Assembly: GCF_003226325.1 (NCBI RefSeq)
Contig: NZ_PDOD01000002.1
Coordinates: forward strand, 989,561-1,053,560
Direction: 5' to 3'
Length of the DNA: 64,000 bases
Origin: Salipaludibacillus keqinensis
GTDB taxonomy: Bacteria > Bacillota > Bacilli > Bacillales > Salisediminibacteriaceae
The position numbers and the translations under genes were made by a program. Under the pieces are notes generated by a model, which saw only the letters and a program-made list of their open reading frames with translations, was not told the origin of the DNA and searched no databases. Within the stretch, counting starts at the first letter, position 1. The number at the start of each line of letters is the position of its first letter. Positions 55,641 to 63,882 of the stretch are shown here, piece after piece.

Positions 55641-56539
55641 GAAATCACCTTCATAAACAAATCTTCTAGAGAGGTCTTGGCTACTTCAAATTTCACCAGT
55701 TTCAATTCATGTAAATGCTCATCCTTCAAGAGGTTTGCACGAGCTTTTTCCATATTATCAACGGTGATCATTAATCTATGATGATCCAGCTCCCAATCAA
55801 CAACCCAGTCTTGCTCCTTTAATGTATGCAACCACTCCTCAGGAGACTTTTCCGTTTCTAGGAAAAACGCAGGTTTCTGATGCGTTTGTTGAAGTTCTCT
55901 CAAGCTACCTTCAATGACCACAGTCCCTTTATTCATAATGAAAATATCGTCGGAAACCTCTTCAGCGTCATGTAGAACATGTGTAGAAAACAGAATAGAC
56001 GTGTGTGTTTTCAACCTTTTCATTAATTCAAGCACTTCTCTTCTACCGATGGGGTCTAAAGCTGAAACCGGTTCATCTAAAATGATTAATTTTGGACTAT
56101 GGACTAATGCCTGAGCGATCCCCAGTCTTTGTTTCATCCCTCCTGAGTATCCTGAGATTCTCTTTTTTCCGTCGTCTTGTAACCCTATCAGTTCCAACAT
56201 TTCACTAGCACTGATTTTTGCTTGTTTCTTAGGTAAACCTGCGAGCTCAGCCGCAAAAATCAAATATTCTTCCCCTGACATCCAGCCGAAAAATTTAGGG
56301 TATTGGGGTAAGTAACCGAGATAGTTTCTTCGATCTCCTTCGTAAGCTGCATCAAATTGAATGGTTCCTTCTGTCGGTTTCATGAGACCAGTCAGCATAT
56401 TCAATGTTGTCGTTTTCCCTGCACCGTTCGGACCTAAGAGAGCAGTACAAGCTCCTTCGCGGACAGATAAATTTAGTTGTTTAACAGCTTCAGTATCGTT
56501 GAACCGTTTCCCTAACGAGGAAGTTTCAATTAAACTCAT
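55637..56539 (-). CDS. yxlF: ABC transporter ATPase (YxlF-like)
   Basis: 300 residues. Walker A LLGPNGAGKTTTLNML near 35, Q-loop YLPQYPKFFGWM, signature YSGGMKQRLGIAQAL, Walker B LIILDEPVSALDP, H-loop STHVL. Typical of CcmA/YxlF exporters. One-base overlap with the small gene upstream. Confidence 0.92.
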   Translation of the reverse strand: MSLIETSSLGKRFNDTEAVKQLNLSVREGACTALLGPNGAGKTTTLNMLTGLMKPTEGTIQFDAAYEGDRRNYLGYLPQYPKFFGWMSGEEYLIFAAELAGLPKKQAKISASEMLELIGLQDDGKKRISGYSGGMKQRLGIAQALVHSPKLIILDEPVSALDPIGRREVLELMKRLKTHTSILFSTHVLHDAEEVSDDIFIMNKGTVVIEGSLRELQQTHQKPAFFLETEKSPEEWLHTLKEQDWVVDWELDHHRLMITVDNMEKARANLLKDEHLHELKLVKFEVAKTSLEDLFMKVIS

Positions 56540-56751
56540 TAATTACTCCTCCTGCCAAAAATAAAATAGAGTATCGGTCCGATCAAATTGATAAAAAGAA
56601 TCACTATGATCCATATCCATTTAGGTCCATTCGTCTGATTCTGTTTGAGACAGTCGACTAACGCGACCACCATTAGAATAAATTGCAACACAATAATTGG
56701 AGCTACAAGAGCCCAGTTAATATTTTGCATTGCTTCTGTTAACTCATTCAT
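56539..56751 (-). CDS. yxlE: Small PLDc_N-domain membrane protein (YxlE-like)
   Basis: 70 residues, two helices: APIIVLQFILMVVALVDCL and KWIWIIVILFINLIGPILYFIFG with the PLDc_N motif NLIGPILYFIFGRR. In B. subtilis yxlE precedes yxlFG and is part of an anti-sigma-Y group. The start ATG 56751 has AGGAGAGG; it overlaps the regulator gene by 8 bp. Confidence 0.85.
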   Translation of the reverse strand: MNELTEAMQNINWALVAPIIVLQFILMVVALVDCLKQNQTNGPKWIWIIVILFINLIGPILYFIFGRRSN

Positions 56752-57292
56752 TTTCCTCTCCTCCTTTTCGTTTTTGTTCAGGGATGAGGACTGTTGAAAG
56801 TGTTCGTTTTCTGTCATTCAGTGATGATTGCTGACTATATTTTTGAAGTAATTCCCGGTACTCCAAAATGAATTTCCTGTATTCTTCGTCATTCAAATAC
56901 AAATCTAATTGGTGATAACCAAAACCATCGTCTTCAAAATTCACGTCTCCGTCTAAATATTCTTCAAATTGTTTCAAAATCATTGCAAAATACGTCATGA
57001 AATATCGAATATGATCATCTTTACTAATCTGTTCCGCTTCGTCACCTGACATGATCGCACTCTCTTCGTTTAACGTGTACCTCTTCTCTACCGTTCCTCT
57101 CACTTGCTTTTCTTCCATGATATGTACGATATCATGCTTTTTCAACATATTTAAATGCCTGTAAAGGGTAGCTTGAGGCACAGTCTCTAAATATTCGACC
57201 ATTTCTTGGACGGTCATCGATTGCCGTGCTAAAGCTTGTAAAATCTTCATGCGAATGGGGTGAAGGATCGCATCAGCTTTAGACTCATTCAT
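56744..57292 (-). CDS. Helix-turn-helix (ArsR-like) regulator of the ABC exporter
   Basis: 182 residues. A winged HTH in the first 75 residues: ADAILHPIRMKILQALARQSMTVQEMVEYLETVPQATLYRHLNMLKKHDIVHIM. The rest is helical and acidic, perhaps a ligand or dimer domain. It heads the yxlEFG-like operon (8-bp overlap), where B. subtilis has sigY and anti-sigma genes instead. The palindrome upstream may be its own operator. Confidence 0.82.
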   Translation of the reverse strand: MNESKADAILHPIRMKILQALARQSMTVQEMVEYLETVPQATLYRHLNMLKKHDIVHIMEEKQVRGTVEKRYTLNEESAIMSGDEAEQISKDDHIRYFMTYFAMILKQFEEYLDGDVNFEDDGFGYHQLDLYLNDEEYRKFILEYRELLQKYSQQSSLNDRKRTLSTVLIPEQKRKGGEENE

Positions 57293-57309
57293 ACATAAAA
57301 ACCTCCGTT

Positions 57310-57333
57310 ATTATCATATTCGATAATATTATC
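57310..57333. promoter_or_regulatory. Candidate operator of the HTH regulator
   Basis: ATTATC-ATATTC-GATAAT (57310-57327) is a 6-6-6 inverted repeat, and ATTATC recurs at 57328. It lies 18 bp before the regulator start, suiting autorepression. Confidence 0.5.
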
Positions 57334-57526
57334 ATATATGATTAAATTTTTGGTGTCTACTGGTAATTATCAATTTTGATAATAATTTTCCGGAGCCATT
57401 TTGATGGATTTTTTAATGGTGCATAAGAGAATAACAGGGTCTATATAGACTAATTCCATAGAAAGTGAAACTTCACTACTCTTCCGTCGTAGAAATATGT
57501 ATAGAAAATATTTGGAGGAATGCATT

Positions 57527-58378
57527 ATGAAAAAAGGTTTACTAACACTTGTTTCAGCCGGAACACTTGTAGCTTTAACAGCCTGTGGTGACATGACCTC
57601 AGATGACGGAATGAGTGTTGAAGAAATACTTAATGAATCAATCTCTGCAATGGAATCTTTAGAGTCTTATTCAATGACAATGGATATGCAGCAAGTAATG
57701 AACGTGGGAGATGAGGAAGGGATGTCTATCAACTCTTCAAGTACCACGTCTCTATTCTTGGATCCTATCGCTATGAAGCAAACAACTGAAATGAATATGG
57801 GAGACATGGGCTTGGGGGAAGAAGCAGTCATGGAGTACTTGACTTATTTCACGGAGGAAGATGGCTTTTTTGTTGAAGATCCGACCACAGGTGATTGGAT
57901 AAAGTTACCTGAAAGTTTTATGGATGAGATATTAGCTATGTCTGATGCGCAAATGAGTCCGGAAGACCAACTGAAACCCTTTAAAGAATATATTTCTGAC
58001 TTATCTATCGAGACAACAGATGATTCTTACTTGATTACCCTAACAGGCGAAGGCATCGATATGGATGAATTCATGGCGGAGATGAATGGTATGGGCATGG
58101 AAAATATGGATCCGATGATGAGTGAGATGATGGGCGACATTGATGTAGAAGCATTGAATTATGAAATAACCATAGATAAAGAATCTTTTTATCAAACTGA
58201 ATCGACAATTGAAATGACCATGAATATGGATATGATGGGTGAATCCATGACTACAGAACAAACAGTGGATATGGTGTTAACAGACTTTAACGAAGTAGAT
58301 CCAATTGAAGTCCCGCAAGACGTTCTAGATAATGCCAAAGAAATGTCTGAGGAAGAGATGATGGGTGCAGGACAATAA
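57527..58378 (+). CDS. DUF6612-type lipoprotein, Met-rich
   Basis: 283 residues with lipobox LTAC (MKKGLLTLVSAGTLVALTACG). The mature part starts VEEILNESISAMESLESYSMTMDM and has a repeated M-rich pattern, as in DUF6612 (LolA-like fold) proteins of Bacillaceae. Very acidic with about 15% Met, unusual. Start 57527 follows GGAGGAA; an earlier in-frame codon has no site. Function unknown. Confidence 0.82.
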   Translation: MKKGLLTLVSAGTLVALTACGDMTSDDGMSVEEILNESISAMESLESYSMTMDMQQVMNVGDEEGMSINSSSTTSLFLDPIAMKQTTEMNMGDMGLGEEAVMEYLTYFTEEDGFFVEDPTTGDWIKLPESFMDEILAMSDAQMSPEDQLKPFKEYISDLSIETTDDSYLITLTGEGIDMDEFMAEMNGMGMENMDPMMSEMMGDIDVEALNYEITIDKESFYQTESTIEMTMNMDMMGESMTTEQTVDMVLTDFNEVDPIEVPQDVLDNAKEMSEEEMMGAGQ

Positions 58379-58430
58379 AAGCTAAACGCGCAAACACCTT
58401 TAAAGTTGCTTCGAAAAAACTTGAGTTCGT

Positions 58431-58561
58431 ATAGCACGTGGATTTATTCTTATAGCGCGTGATTTGCATTTTATAGCGCATACATTCGTTACTATAGCGT
58501 GGGAGTTCTGTCTCACAGCGCATACATTCGTTCACATAGCGCGTAAGCCCCTGCCTATAAC
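58431..58561. repeat. Tandem array D: seven exact 21-bp units
   Basis: The core ATAGC (ACAGC once, ATAAC once) is at 58431, 58452, 58473, 58494, 58515, 58536 and 58557: no indel in seven units. The unit is about TTNNTATAGCGCGTNNNTTNG. It starts 53 bp after the stop of the lipoprotein gene and ends 82 bp before the gapN stop. Confidence 0.92.
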
Positions 58562-58599
58562 AAATTTCGACATAGTTCATCCCTTTGCCTCTCCTCCTA

Positions 58600-58633
58600 A
58601 AAAAAGCTGCTCAGCGTTTAACTGAGCAGCTTT
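58600..58633 (-). terminator. Terminator of gapN
   Basis: AAAGCTGCTCAG pairs with CTGAGCAGCTTT; minus-strand T-run T6. Confidence 0.85.
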
Positions 58634-58642
58634 CATCATCAT

Positions 58643-60088
58643 TTATAAATTTAACACGAGCACTTTGTCCCTGAGCATGGAATCGATGCTTCGTCCAATC
58701 CCTTGCACCCCTTGACCAGAGTTTTTCACACCTAAGAATGGGAAGTGATCCGGTCCGCGAGATGTTTTCCCGTTCACTTGAACCGTACCTACATTTAACT
58801 TATCTGCAATGGCAAAGGCATTTTCAATTCTCTTTGTGAAAATACTCGCTTGCAAGCCATATTCATTTCTCTTCTCTAAGCCAATCGCTTCTAATTCGTT
58901 CTCAACGCGCATAATAGGCAGCACTGGCCCGAACTGCTCTTTCCATGCAACATCCATATCTTCCGTCACATGATCAAGAACCGTGGCACCAAGTAAGTTT
59001 TCTTCTTGAATGCCTTCAGAAACGACAGTAGCTCCTTTTTTCTTTGCATCCTCAATCAATGAAACAACGAAGTCCGCTGATTTCTGATCGATCATCGGCG
59101 TAATATTCGCATTTTGATCGGATGTCCCTACAGTCAATTCTGCTACATTTGCTTTGATCTTAGCCACTAACTCATCAGCTACTTTGTCCATGACCATGAC
59201 CCGTTTGATTGCCGTGCAACGTTGACCTGAATAACTTAAAGCCCCGCCAACAATTTCTTTTGCTGCCTTATCCAAATCTGCATCTTCTAATACAATGGCT
59301 GGATCTTTTCCACCTAACTCTAGAACAACAGGAATCATTGAAGCTTTTTTCGCGATGTGTTGTCCCGTGCTCGTTCCGCCAGTGAACGTGATCATGTCGA
59401 CTTTTGGATGGGTCACAACATAGTCTCCAATTATTGATCCTCGCCCTGTTACAACATTTAATACTCCTTTTGGTAAACCAGCTTTCACAAGTGCTTCTAC
59501 CATTAACAACCCACTGATTGCTCCTTGAGTTGCCGGCTTGAAGACGACCGTATTTCCTGTAATTAATGCAGGTGCAATTTTTGATGCTGCTAAGTTCACC
59601 GGATAGTTAAAAGGAGAGATCGCTAGAACCACACCGTGCGGAACTTTTTGAACCATAGCCTTTGTCGATTTGGACGCTCCAGGAAACGCATCACCTTGGA
59701 TGAAACTTCCGTGAGTACGTAAACCTTCTTCAGCAGTATGACGAATCAATTGTGCCGTACGTTTCACTTCTCCTTTAGCAGAAGAGGGAGTCTTTCCTAC
59801 TTCTAAATGAATCATCTGACCAATTTCATCTGCCATTTTTTCTAATTCATCCGCCCATCTATGAAGAAGTTCAGAGCGTTCATGCCCTTCTGATGCTTCC
59901 CAATTTTCCTGTACAACAGATGTGCTTTGAACAGCTCTGTCTACCTCTTCTTGACTCATAGCCGGTACTTCTCCTACCACTTGTCCATCGTCGGGAGATT
60001 TTATCTGAACAGTTTCTCCGCTGTCACTTTCTTTCCACTCATTGTTAAAAAGATATGGATAGATTTTTTGACTTCGTTTTAATTCCAT
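58643..60088 (-). CDS. gapN: NADP-dependent glyceraldehyde-3-phosphate dehydrogenase (non-phosphorylating)
   Basis: ALDH-superfamily enzyme of 481 residues converting glyceraldehyde-3-phosphate directly to 3-phosphoglycerate with NADP+, giving NADPH. Catalytic Cys in SYSGQRCTAIKRV near 285, Glu in VVLELGGKDPAIV near 252, and the GapN-specific end RGPDHFPFLGVKNSGQGVQGIGRSI. The closest relative I know is streptococcal GapN. Start ATG 60088 chosen for GGAG spacing. Single transcription unit. Confidence 0.92.
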   Translation of the reverse strand: MELKRSQKIYPYLFNNEWKESDSGETVQIKSPDDGQVVGEVPAMSQEEVDRAVQSTSVVQENWEASEGHERSELLHRWADELEKMADEIGQMIHLEVGKTPSSAKGEVKRTAQLIRHTAEEGLRTHGSFIQGDAFPGASKSTKAMVQKVPHGVVLAISPFNYPVNLAASKIAPALITGNTVVFKPATQGAISGLLMVEALVKAGLPKGVLNVVTGRGSIIGDYVVTHPKVDMITFTGGTSTGQHIAKKASMIPVVLELGGKDPAIVLEDADLDKAAKEIVGGALSYSGQRCTAIKRVMVMDKVADELVAKIKANVAELTVGTSDQNANITPMIDQKSADFVVSLIEDAKKKGATVVSEGIQEENLLGATVLDHVTEDMDVAWKEQFGPVLPIMRVENELEAIGLEKRNEYGLQASIFTKRIENAFAIADKLNVGTVQVNGKTSRGPDHFPFLGVKNSGQGVQGIGRSIDSMLRDKVLVLNL

Positions 60089-60535
60089 TGTGATCACTCC
60101 ATTTCTTTAAAGTAAGAAAGCATTTCGCTTTCAATGTTTCTTATTAAAACATGTGAAAACTCTTACAAACAACCCATATGCTCAAAAAAAATCAAATTAT
60201 TTAAAATATTTGCTTCCGAGCTTAGGTCGAGGTTGGTGATTAACACCAGCAATCACCGTTGCAGCAAAGAAAAATCGGAGCATAACGATGGGAATCTAGT
60301 CAAATAAGATTGCTAATGGACAACAATTCAAGTCATCAGCAATCTATAATGATTTGCAGGGAATTCCAATTTGAGAAGAGCTTAATGATTAATCTTTTTA
60401 AATGGCGGCCTAATCTTTCTCATCTGGAGAGATATCATGCTTTTCTGTTCGGGGTATGCTAGAGTTAAGGTTCACTGCTTATAATTAGAGCATGAAAGGG
60501 AATAAGTAGGTAGTTTCAAGAAAGGAATAGAATCC
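60089..60535. other. Divergent intergenic region between gapN and the PLD gene
   Basis: 447 bp. A hairpin GGTGATT/AATCACC at 60235-60257 and AT-rich promoter sequence; nothing coding recognised. Confidence 0.4.
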
Positions 60536-61993
60536 ATGAGAGTAAAGCGTTTATTTAAAAATACTTGGTTTTACGTTGGTCTATTATTAATCATTTTTAT
60601 ATTAATCTGTGTGTTCATATACGGTCTATTAAAACCTTTACCTGATGGGGTCAGCTATGAAGGAGAGCTTCATGCAATCAATAATGCAGCATTTTATTAT
60701 GATCTTACATATGAGGAAAATAATGAATGGGTCGCCGATCAATCAATCTATGATGAAATACTCCAAGTCATAGATCGAGCAGAAGATTGGTTAATTCTCG
60801 ACATGTTTTTATTTAATGATTATCATGATCGAGAGATAGATATGCCTGAATTAAGCGGTCAATTAACTGATGCGATTATTCAAAAAAAACAGGATCATCC
60901 TGATCTTGAAGTTATTTTTATTACAGATGAATTTAACCTCGGTTATGGTTCTCACTCCTCTAAACATTTAGATGCATTAAAAGAAAATAATGTTCATGTC
61001 GTCATCAGTGATTTAACCGAGTTGAGAGATGGAAAACCAATATATTCTACCTTCTATCGAACATTTTTCCAATGGTTTGGACGTGGCGATCGCGGTTGGC
61101 TTCCACATCCACTAAGTGATGATGCTCCGTCATTAACAGCTAGATCGTATTTAAAGATGCTCAACTTAAAAGCAAACCATAGAAAACTCGTCGCTACTGA
61201 ACAAGAGGCGTTTATCACTTCAGCAAATCCTCATGATGGCAGCGGCTACTATAGTAACATTGGATTTAAAGTTGAAGGCGCCGTGATTAAAGATGTGTGG
61301 GAAGCGGAAAAAGCTGTAATAGATTTTTCAACTGATGAAGAGATTCCTTTTCCTGAGGAAGATGAATTCATTATTGATGATGTGGAAGGGGACCCTCAAC
61401 TATACGCTCAGCATCTCACTGAAGGTAAGATTAAAAATCATATCATCGAAGAAATCAATGCAACGGCCCAAGATGAGACAATATATATAGGTATGTATTT
61501 ACTATCGAAATCTCCAATCATTGATGCGCTCGTGGAAGCATCTCAAAGGCAAGTAGACGTGCGGATCATCTTAGATCCTAATAACTATTCCTTTGGTCAA
61601 GAAACAACCGGCCTTCCTAATCGACCTTCTGCGGCTGAAATGTTTGAAAGATCAGATGGTGATATTCAAATTCGCTGGTTCCACACAGAAAAGAATCAAT
61701 TCCACACCAAGTTAATGTTAATCAGAGGCAACGAAGAATCAGTCATGCTCGGAGGTTCTTCCAACTTCACCCGAAGAAACCTTGATGACTTTAATTTAGA
61801 CGCCTCTATCAAAATTATCGCTGAAAACGACACAGAACTTGCAATGGATGTTTATGATTATTTTCAGAAGATATGGAACAATGAAGACGACATCCTCTAT
61901 ACGGACACCATAGACGAATATTACGATGATTTAGCTTTATGGAAACGTTTCACGTACCGTTTACAGCGATGGACGTACTTGACAACCTATTAA
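60536..61993 (+). CDS. Phospholipase D family protein, membrane-anchored
   Basis: 485 residues: an N-terminal membrane helix (TWFYVGLLLIIFILICVFIYG), then two PLD halves. First HKD-like site NHRKLVATEQEAFITSANPHDGSG (E in place of the D), second FHTKLMLIRGNEESVMLGGSSNFTRRN, also without a typical D but with the G-S-x-N that follows. Overall arrangement like cardiolipin-synthase or PLD-family proteins; the altered HKD might change the activity. AGGAA ribosome site. Confidence 0.8.
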   Translation: MRVKRLFKNTWFYVGLLLIIFILICVFIYGLLKPLPDGVSYEGELHAINNAAFYYDLTYEENNEWVADQSIYDEILQVIDRAEDWLILDMFLFNDYHDREIDMPELSGQLTDAIIQKKQDHPDLEVIFITDEFNLGYGSHSSKHLDALKENNVHVVISDLTELRDGKPIYSTFYRTFFQWFGRGDRGWLPHPLSDDAPSLTARSYLKMLNLKANHRKLVATEQEAFITSANPHDGSGYYSNIGFKVEGAVIKDVWEAEKAVIDFSTDEEIPFPEEDEFIIDDVEGDPQLYAQHLTEGKIKNHIIEEINATAQDETIYIGMYLLSKSPIIDALVEASQRQVDVRIILDPNNYSFGQETTGLPNRPSAAEMFERSDGDIQIRWFHTEKNQFHTKLMLIRGNEESVMLGGSSNFTRRNLDDFNLDASIKIIAENDTELAMDVYDYFQKIWNNEDDILYTDTIDEYYDDLALWKRFTYRLQRWTYLTTY

Positions 61994-61994
61994 A

Positions 61995-62055
61995 CAAAAA
62001 AAAGCAGTTAAGTAGTTGTATCAGAGTATTCTGAGCTCCTTAACTGTTTTTTTGA
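61995..62055 (+). terminator. Terminator of the PLD gene
   Basis: AAAAAAAGCAGTTAAG...CTTAACTGTTTTTTT, long A/T-flanked stem with a large loop. Confidence 0.8.
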
Positions 62056-62189
62056 ATACAAAGACATGTTTGTTGACTGTCTAAATCATTAAAATGTTTT
62101 TTGGCAAACGTTTGGTGTCGAATGAATGATTTTCTTGAGACTGTTGCGGAAAAGGATAAAGACCACTAATAAGCCTTCGAGGTTGTATA

Positions 62190-62224
62190 AAAAGAAAAAG
62201 CTTTCCTACAAGTAGGAAAGCTTT
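62190..62224 (-). terminator. Terminator of the rRNA-tRNA operon
   Basis: AAAGCTTTCCTAC pairs with GTAGGAAAGCTTT; the minus strand continues with a T-rich tail, 12 bp beyond tRNA-Lys. Confidence 0.85.
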
Positions 62225-62236
62225 GAATGTTTAAAA

Positions 62237-62312
62237 TGGTGAGCCATGAAGGACTCGAACCTTCGACCCTCTGATTAAAAGTCAGATGCTCTACCAACTG
62301 AGCTAATGGCTC
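62237..62312 (-). tRNA. tRNA-Lys (TTT)
   Basis: 76 bases with CCA; stem CTGAC loop TTTTAA gives anticodon TTT. Last gene of the cluster, followed by the operon terminator. Confidence 0.95.
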
Positions 62313-62344
62313 GCAGCTTATTCAATGAGGTTTACTCATGATGC
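62297..62344. repeat. 48-bp direct repeat, copy 1 (5' end of tRNA-Lys and upstream)
   Basis: Identical to 62458-62505. Contains 16 bases of the 5' end of tRNA-Lys and 32 bases upstream. Confidence 0.9.
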
Positions 62345-62457
62345 CTACGGACGAAGCGATTGCTTCGAGGTCTTACCTGTTTCTTCCTCTTTTAGCTTTT
62401 CAATGATGACCATGCGTCGAAACAACTCGTAGTAGTTTCATAGATGCTTTGCTCGTC

Positions 62458-62505
62458 ACTGAGCTAATGGCTCGCAGCTTATTCAATGAGGTTTACTCAT
62501 GATGC
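62458..62505. repeat. 48-bp direct repeat, copy 2 (tRNA-Lys fragment)
   Basis: Perfect copy of 62297-62344. Carries a 16-base piece of the 5' end of tRNA-Lys (D-stem region) that cannot fold to a tRNA, so it is a fragment. Confidence 0.9.
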
Positions 62506-62535
62506 TTCGATATCTTACCTGCTTTATAAAATAAG

Positions 62536-62610
62536 TGGTGACCCGTACGGGATTCGAACCCGTGTTACCGCCGTGAAAGGGCGGTGTCTTAACCACTTGA
62601 CCAACGGGCC
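62536..62610 (-). tRNA. tRNA-Glu (TTC)
   Basis: 75 bases with CCA; anticodon loop CTTTCAC. Confidence 0.95.
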
Positions 62611-62619
62611 AAAATAAAG

Positions 62620-62710
62620 TGGCGGAGAAGGAGGGATTTGAACCCTCGCGCCGCTCACGCGACCTACACCCTTAGCAGGGGCGCCCCTTCAGCCACTTGG
62701 GTACTTCTCC
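62620..62710 (-). tRNA. tRNA-Ser (GCT)
   Basis: 91 bases, long variable arm; anticodon loop CTGCTAA. Confidence 0.94.
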
Positions 62711-62714
62711 TTAA

Positions 62715-62789
62715 TGGCTCCACAGGTAGGATTCGAACCTACGACCGATCGGTTAACAGCCGATAGCTCTACCACTGAGCTACTGTGGA
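62715..62789 (-). tRNA. tRNA-Asn (GTT)
   Basis: 75 bases with CCA; loop CTGTTAA. Confidence 0.95.
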
Positions 62790-62792
62790 ATA

Positions 62793-62869
<77 letters not shown>

Positions 62870-62888
62870 ATTAAGGAAAACAAAAAAA

Positions 62889-62962
62889 TGGAGCGGGTGA
62901 TGGGAATCGAACCCACATCATCAGCTTGGAAGGCTGAGGTTTTACCACTAAACTACACCCGC
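62889..62962 (-). tRNA. tRNA-Gly (TCC)
   Basis: 74 bases with CCA; loop CTTCCAA. Confidence 0.95.
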
Positions 62963-63047
62963 GAAAAAACAAATATGTAATTAGATATCATCCTACTTCA
63001 TAAGCTTATTAGGTGTTTCGTCCTATAAACTATAGAATAGATGCTCA

Positions 63048-63122
63048 TGGAGCGGAAAACGGGATTCGAACCCGCGACCCCCACCTTGGCAAGGTGGTGC
63101 TCTACCACTGAGCTATTTCCGC
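63048..63122 (-). tRNA. tRNA-Gly (GCC)
   Basis: 75 bases with CCA; stem CCACC/GGTGG, loop TTGCCAA. Confidence 0.95.
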
Positions 63123-63129
63123 ATTTAAT

Positions 63130-63204
63130 TGGCAGGGCTAGCAGGATTCGAACCTGCGGGTCACGGAATCAAAATCCGATGCCTTACCGCTTGGCTATAG
63201 CCCT
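63130..63204 (-). tRNA. tRNA-Gln (TTG)
   Basis: 75 bases with CCA; loop TTTTGAT. Confidence 0.94.
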
Positions 63205-63218
63205 TTAATACGTAAAAA

Positions 63219-63295
63219 TGGGGCGGCTGATGGGAATTGAACCCACGAGTGCCGGAATCACAATCCGGTGCGTTAACCACTTCGCCACAACCGCC
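63219..63295 (-). tRNA. tRNA-His (GTG)
   Basis: 77 bases with CCA; loop TTGTGAT; the extra 5' G typical of tRNA-His is present. Confidence 0.94.
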
Positions 63296-63307
63296 TCAAT
63301 ATAGATA

Positions 63308-63381
63308 TGGCAGGGGTAGCAGGAATCGAACCCACATCAAAGGTTTTGGAGACCTTCGTTTTACCGTTAAACTATACCCCT
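63308..63381 (-). tRNA. tRNA-Trp (CCA)
   Basis: 74 bases with CCA end; stem AAGGT/ACCTT with loop CTCCAAA gives anticodon CCA. Confidence 0.94.
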
Positions 63382-63387
63382 AAAAGA

Positions 63388-63471
63388 TGGTGGAGGGGGG
63401 CAGATTCGAACTGCCGAACCCGAAGGAGCGGATTTACAGTCCGCCGCGTTTAGCCACTTCGCTACCCCTCC
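63388..63471 (-). tRNA. tRNA-Tyr (GTA)
   Basis: 84 bases, long variable arm; loop CTGTAAA. Confidence 0.94.
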
Positions 63472-63492
63472 AAAAATATACAAATAAAAAAA

Positions 63493-63568
63493 TGGCGGTC
63501 CCGACGGGAATCGAACCCGCGATCTCCTGCGTGACAGGCAGGCATGTTAACCGCTACACCACGGGACC
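63493..63568 (-). tRNA. tRNA-Asp (GTC)
   Basis: 76 bases with CCA; loop CTGTCAC. Confidence 0.95.
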
Positions 63569-63581
63569 TTGAAGAAAATAA

Positions 63582-63674
63582 TGGCGGAGGAAGAGGGATT
63601 CGAACCCCCGCGGGCTTTGACACCCCTGTCGGTTTTCAAGACCGATCCCTTCAGCCAGACTTGGGTATTCCTCC
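63582..63674 (-). tRNA. tRNA-Ser (TGA)
   Basis: 93 bases, long variable arm; loop CTTGAAA. Confidence 0.94.
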
Positions 63675-63684
63675 ATTATCATTA

Positions 63685-63761
63685 TGGTAGCGGCGGAGGG
63701 GATCGAACCCCCGACCTCACGGGTATGAACCGTACGCTCTAGCCAGCTGAGCTACACCGCC
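63685..63761 (-). tRNA. tRNA-Met (CAT), elongator type
   Basis: 77 bases; loop TTCATAC. The 5' end GGCGGTG pairs with CGCCGCT-type 3' arm, unlike the initiator with its unpaired first base and GGG anticodon stem. Confidence 0.9.
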
Positions 63762-63796
63762 ACAAAAAAATCTTATGTTATTATAATAAGTATAAT

Positions 63797-63872
63797 TGGT
63801 GGAGCCTAGCGGGATCGAACCGCTGACCTCCTGCGTGCAAAGCAGGCGCTCTCCCATCTGAGCTAAGGCCCC
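63797..63872 (-). tRNA. tRNA-Ala (TGC)
   Basis: 76 bases; loop TTTGCAC. First tRNA after the 5S rRNA in the transcript. Confidence 0.95.
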
Positions 63873-63882
63873 ATAATAATTG

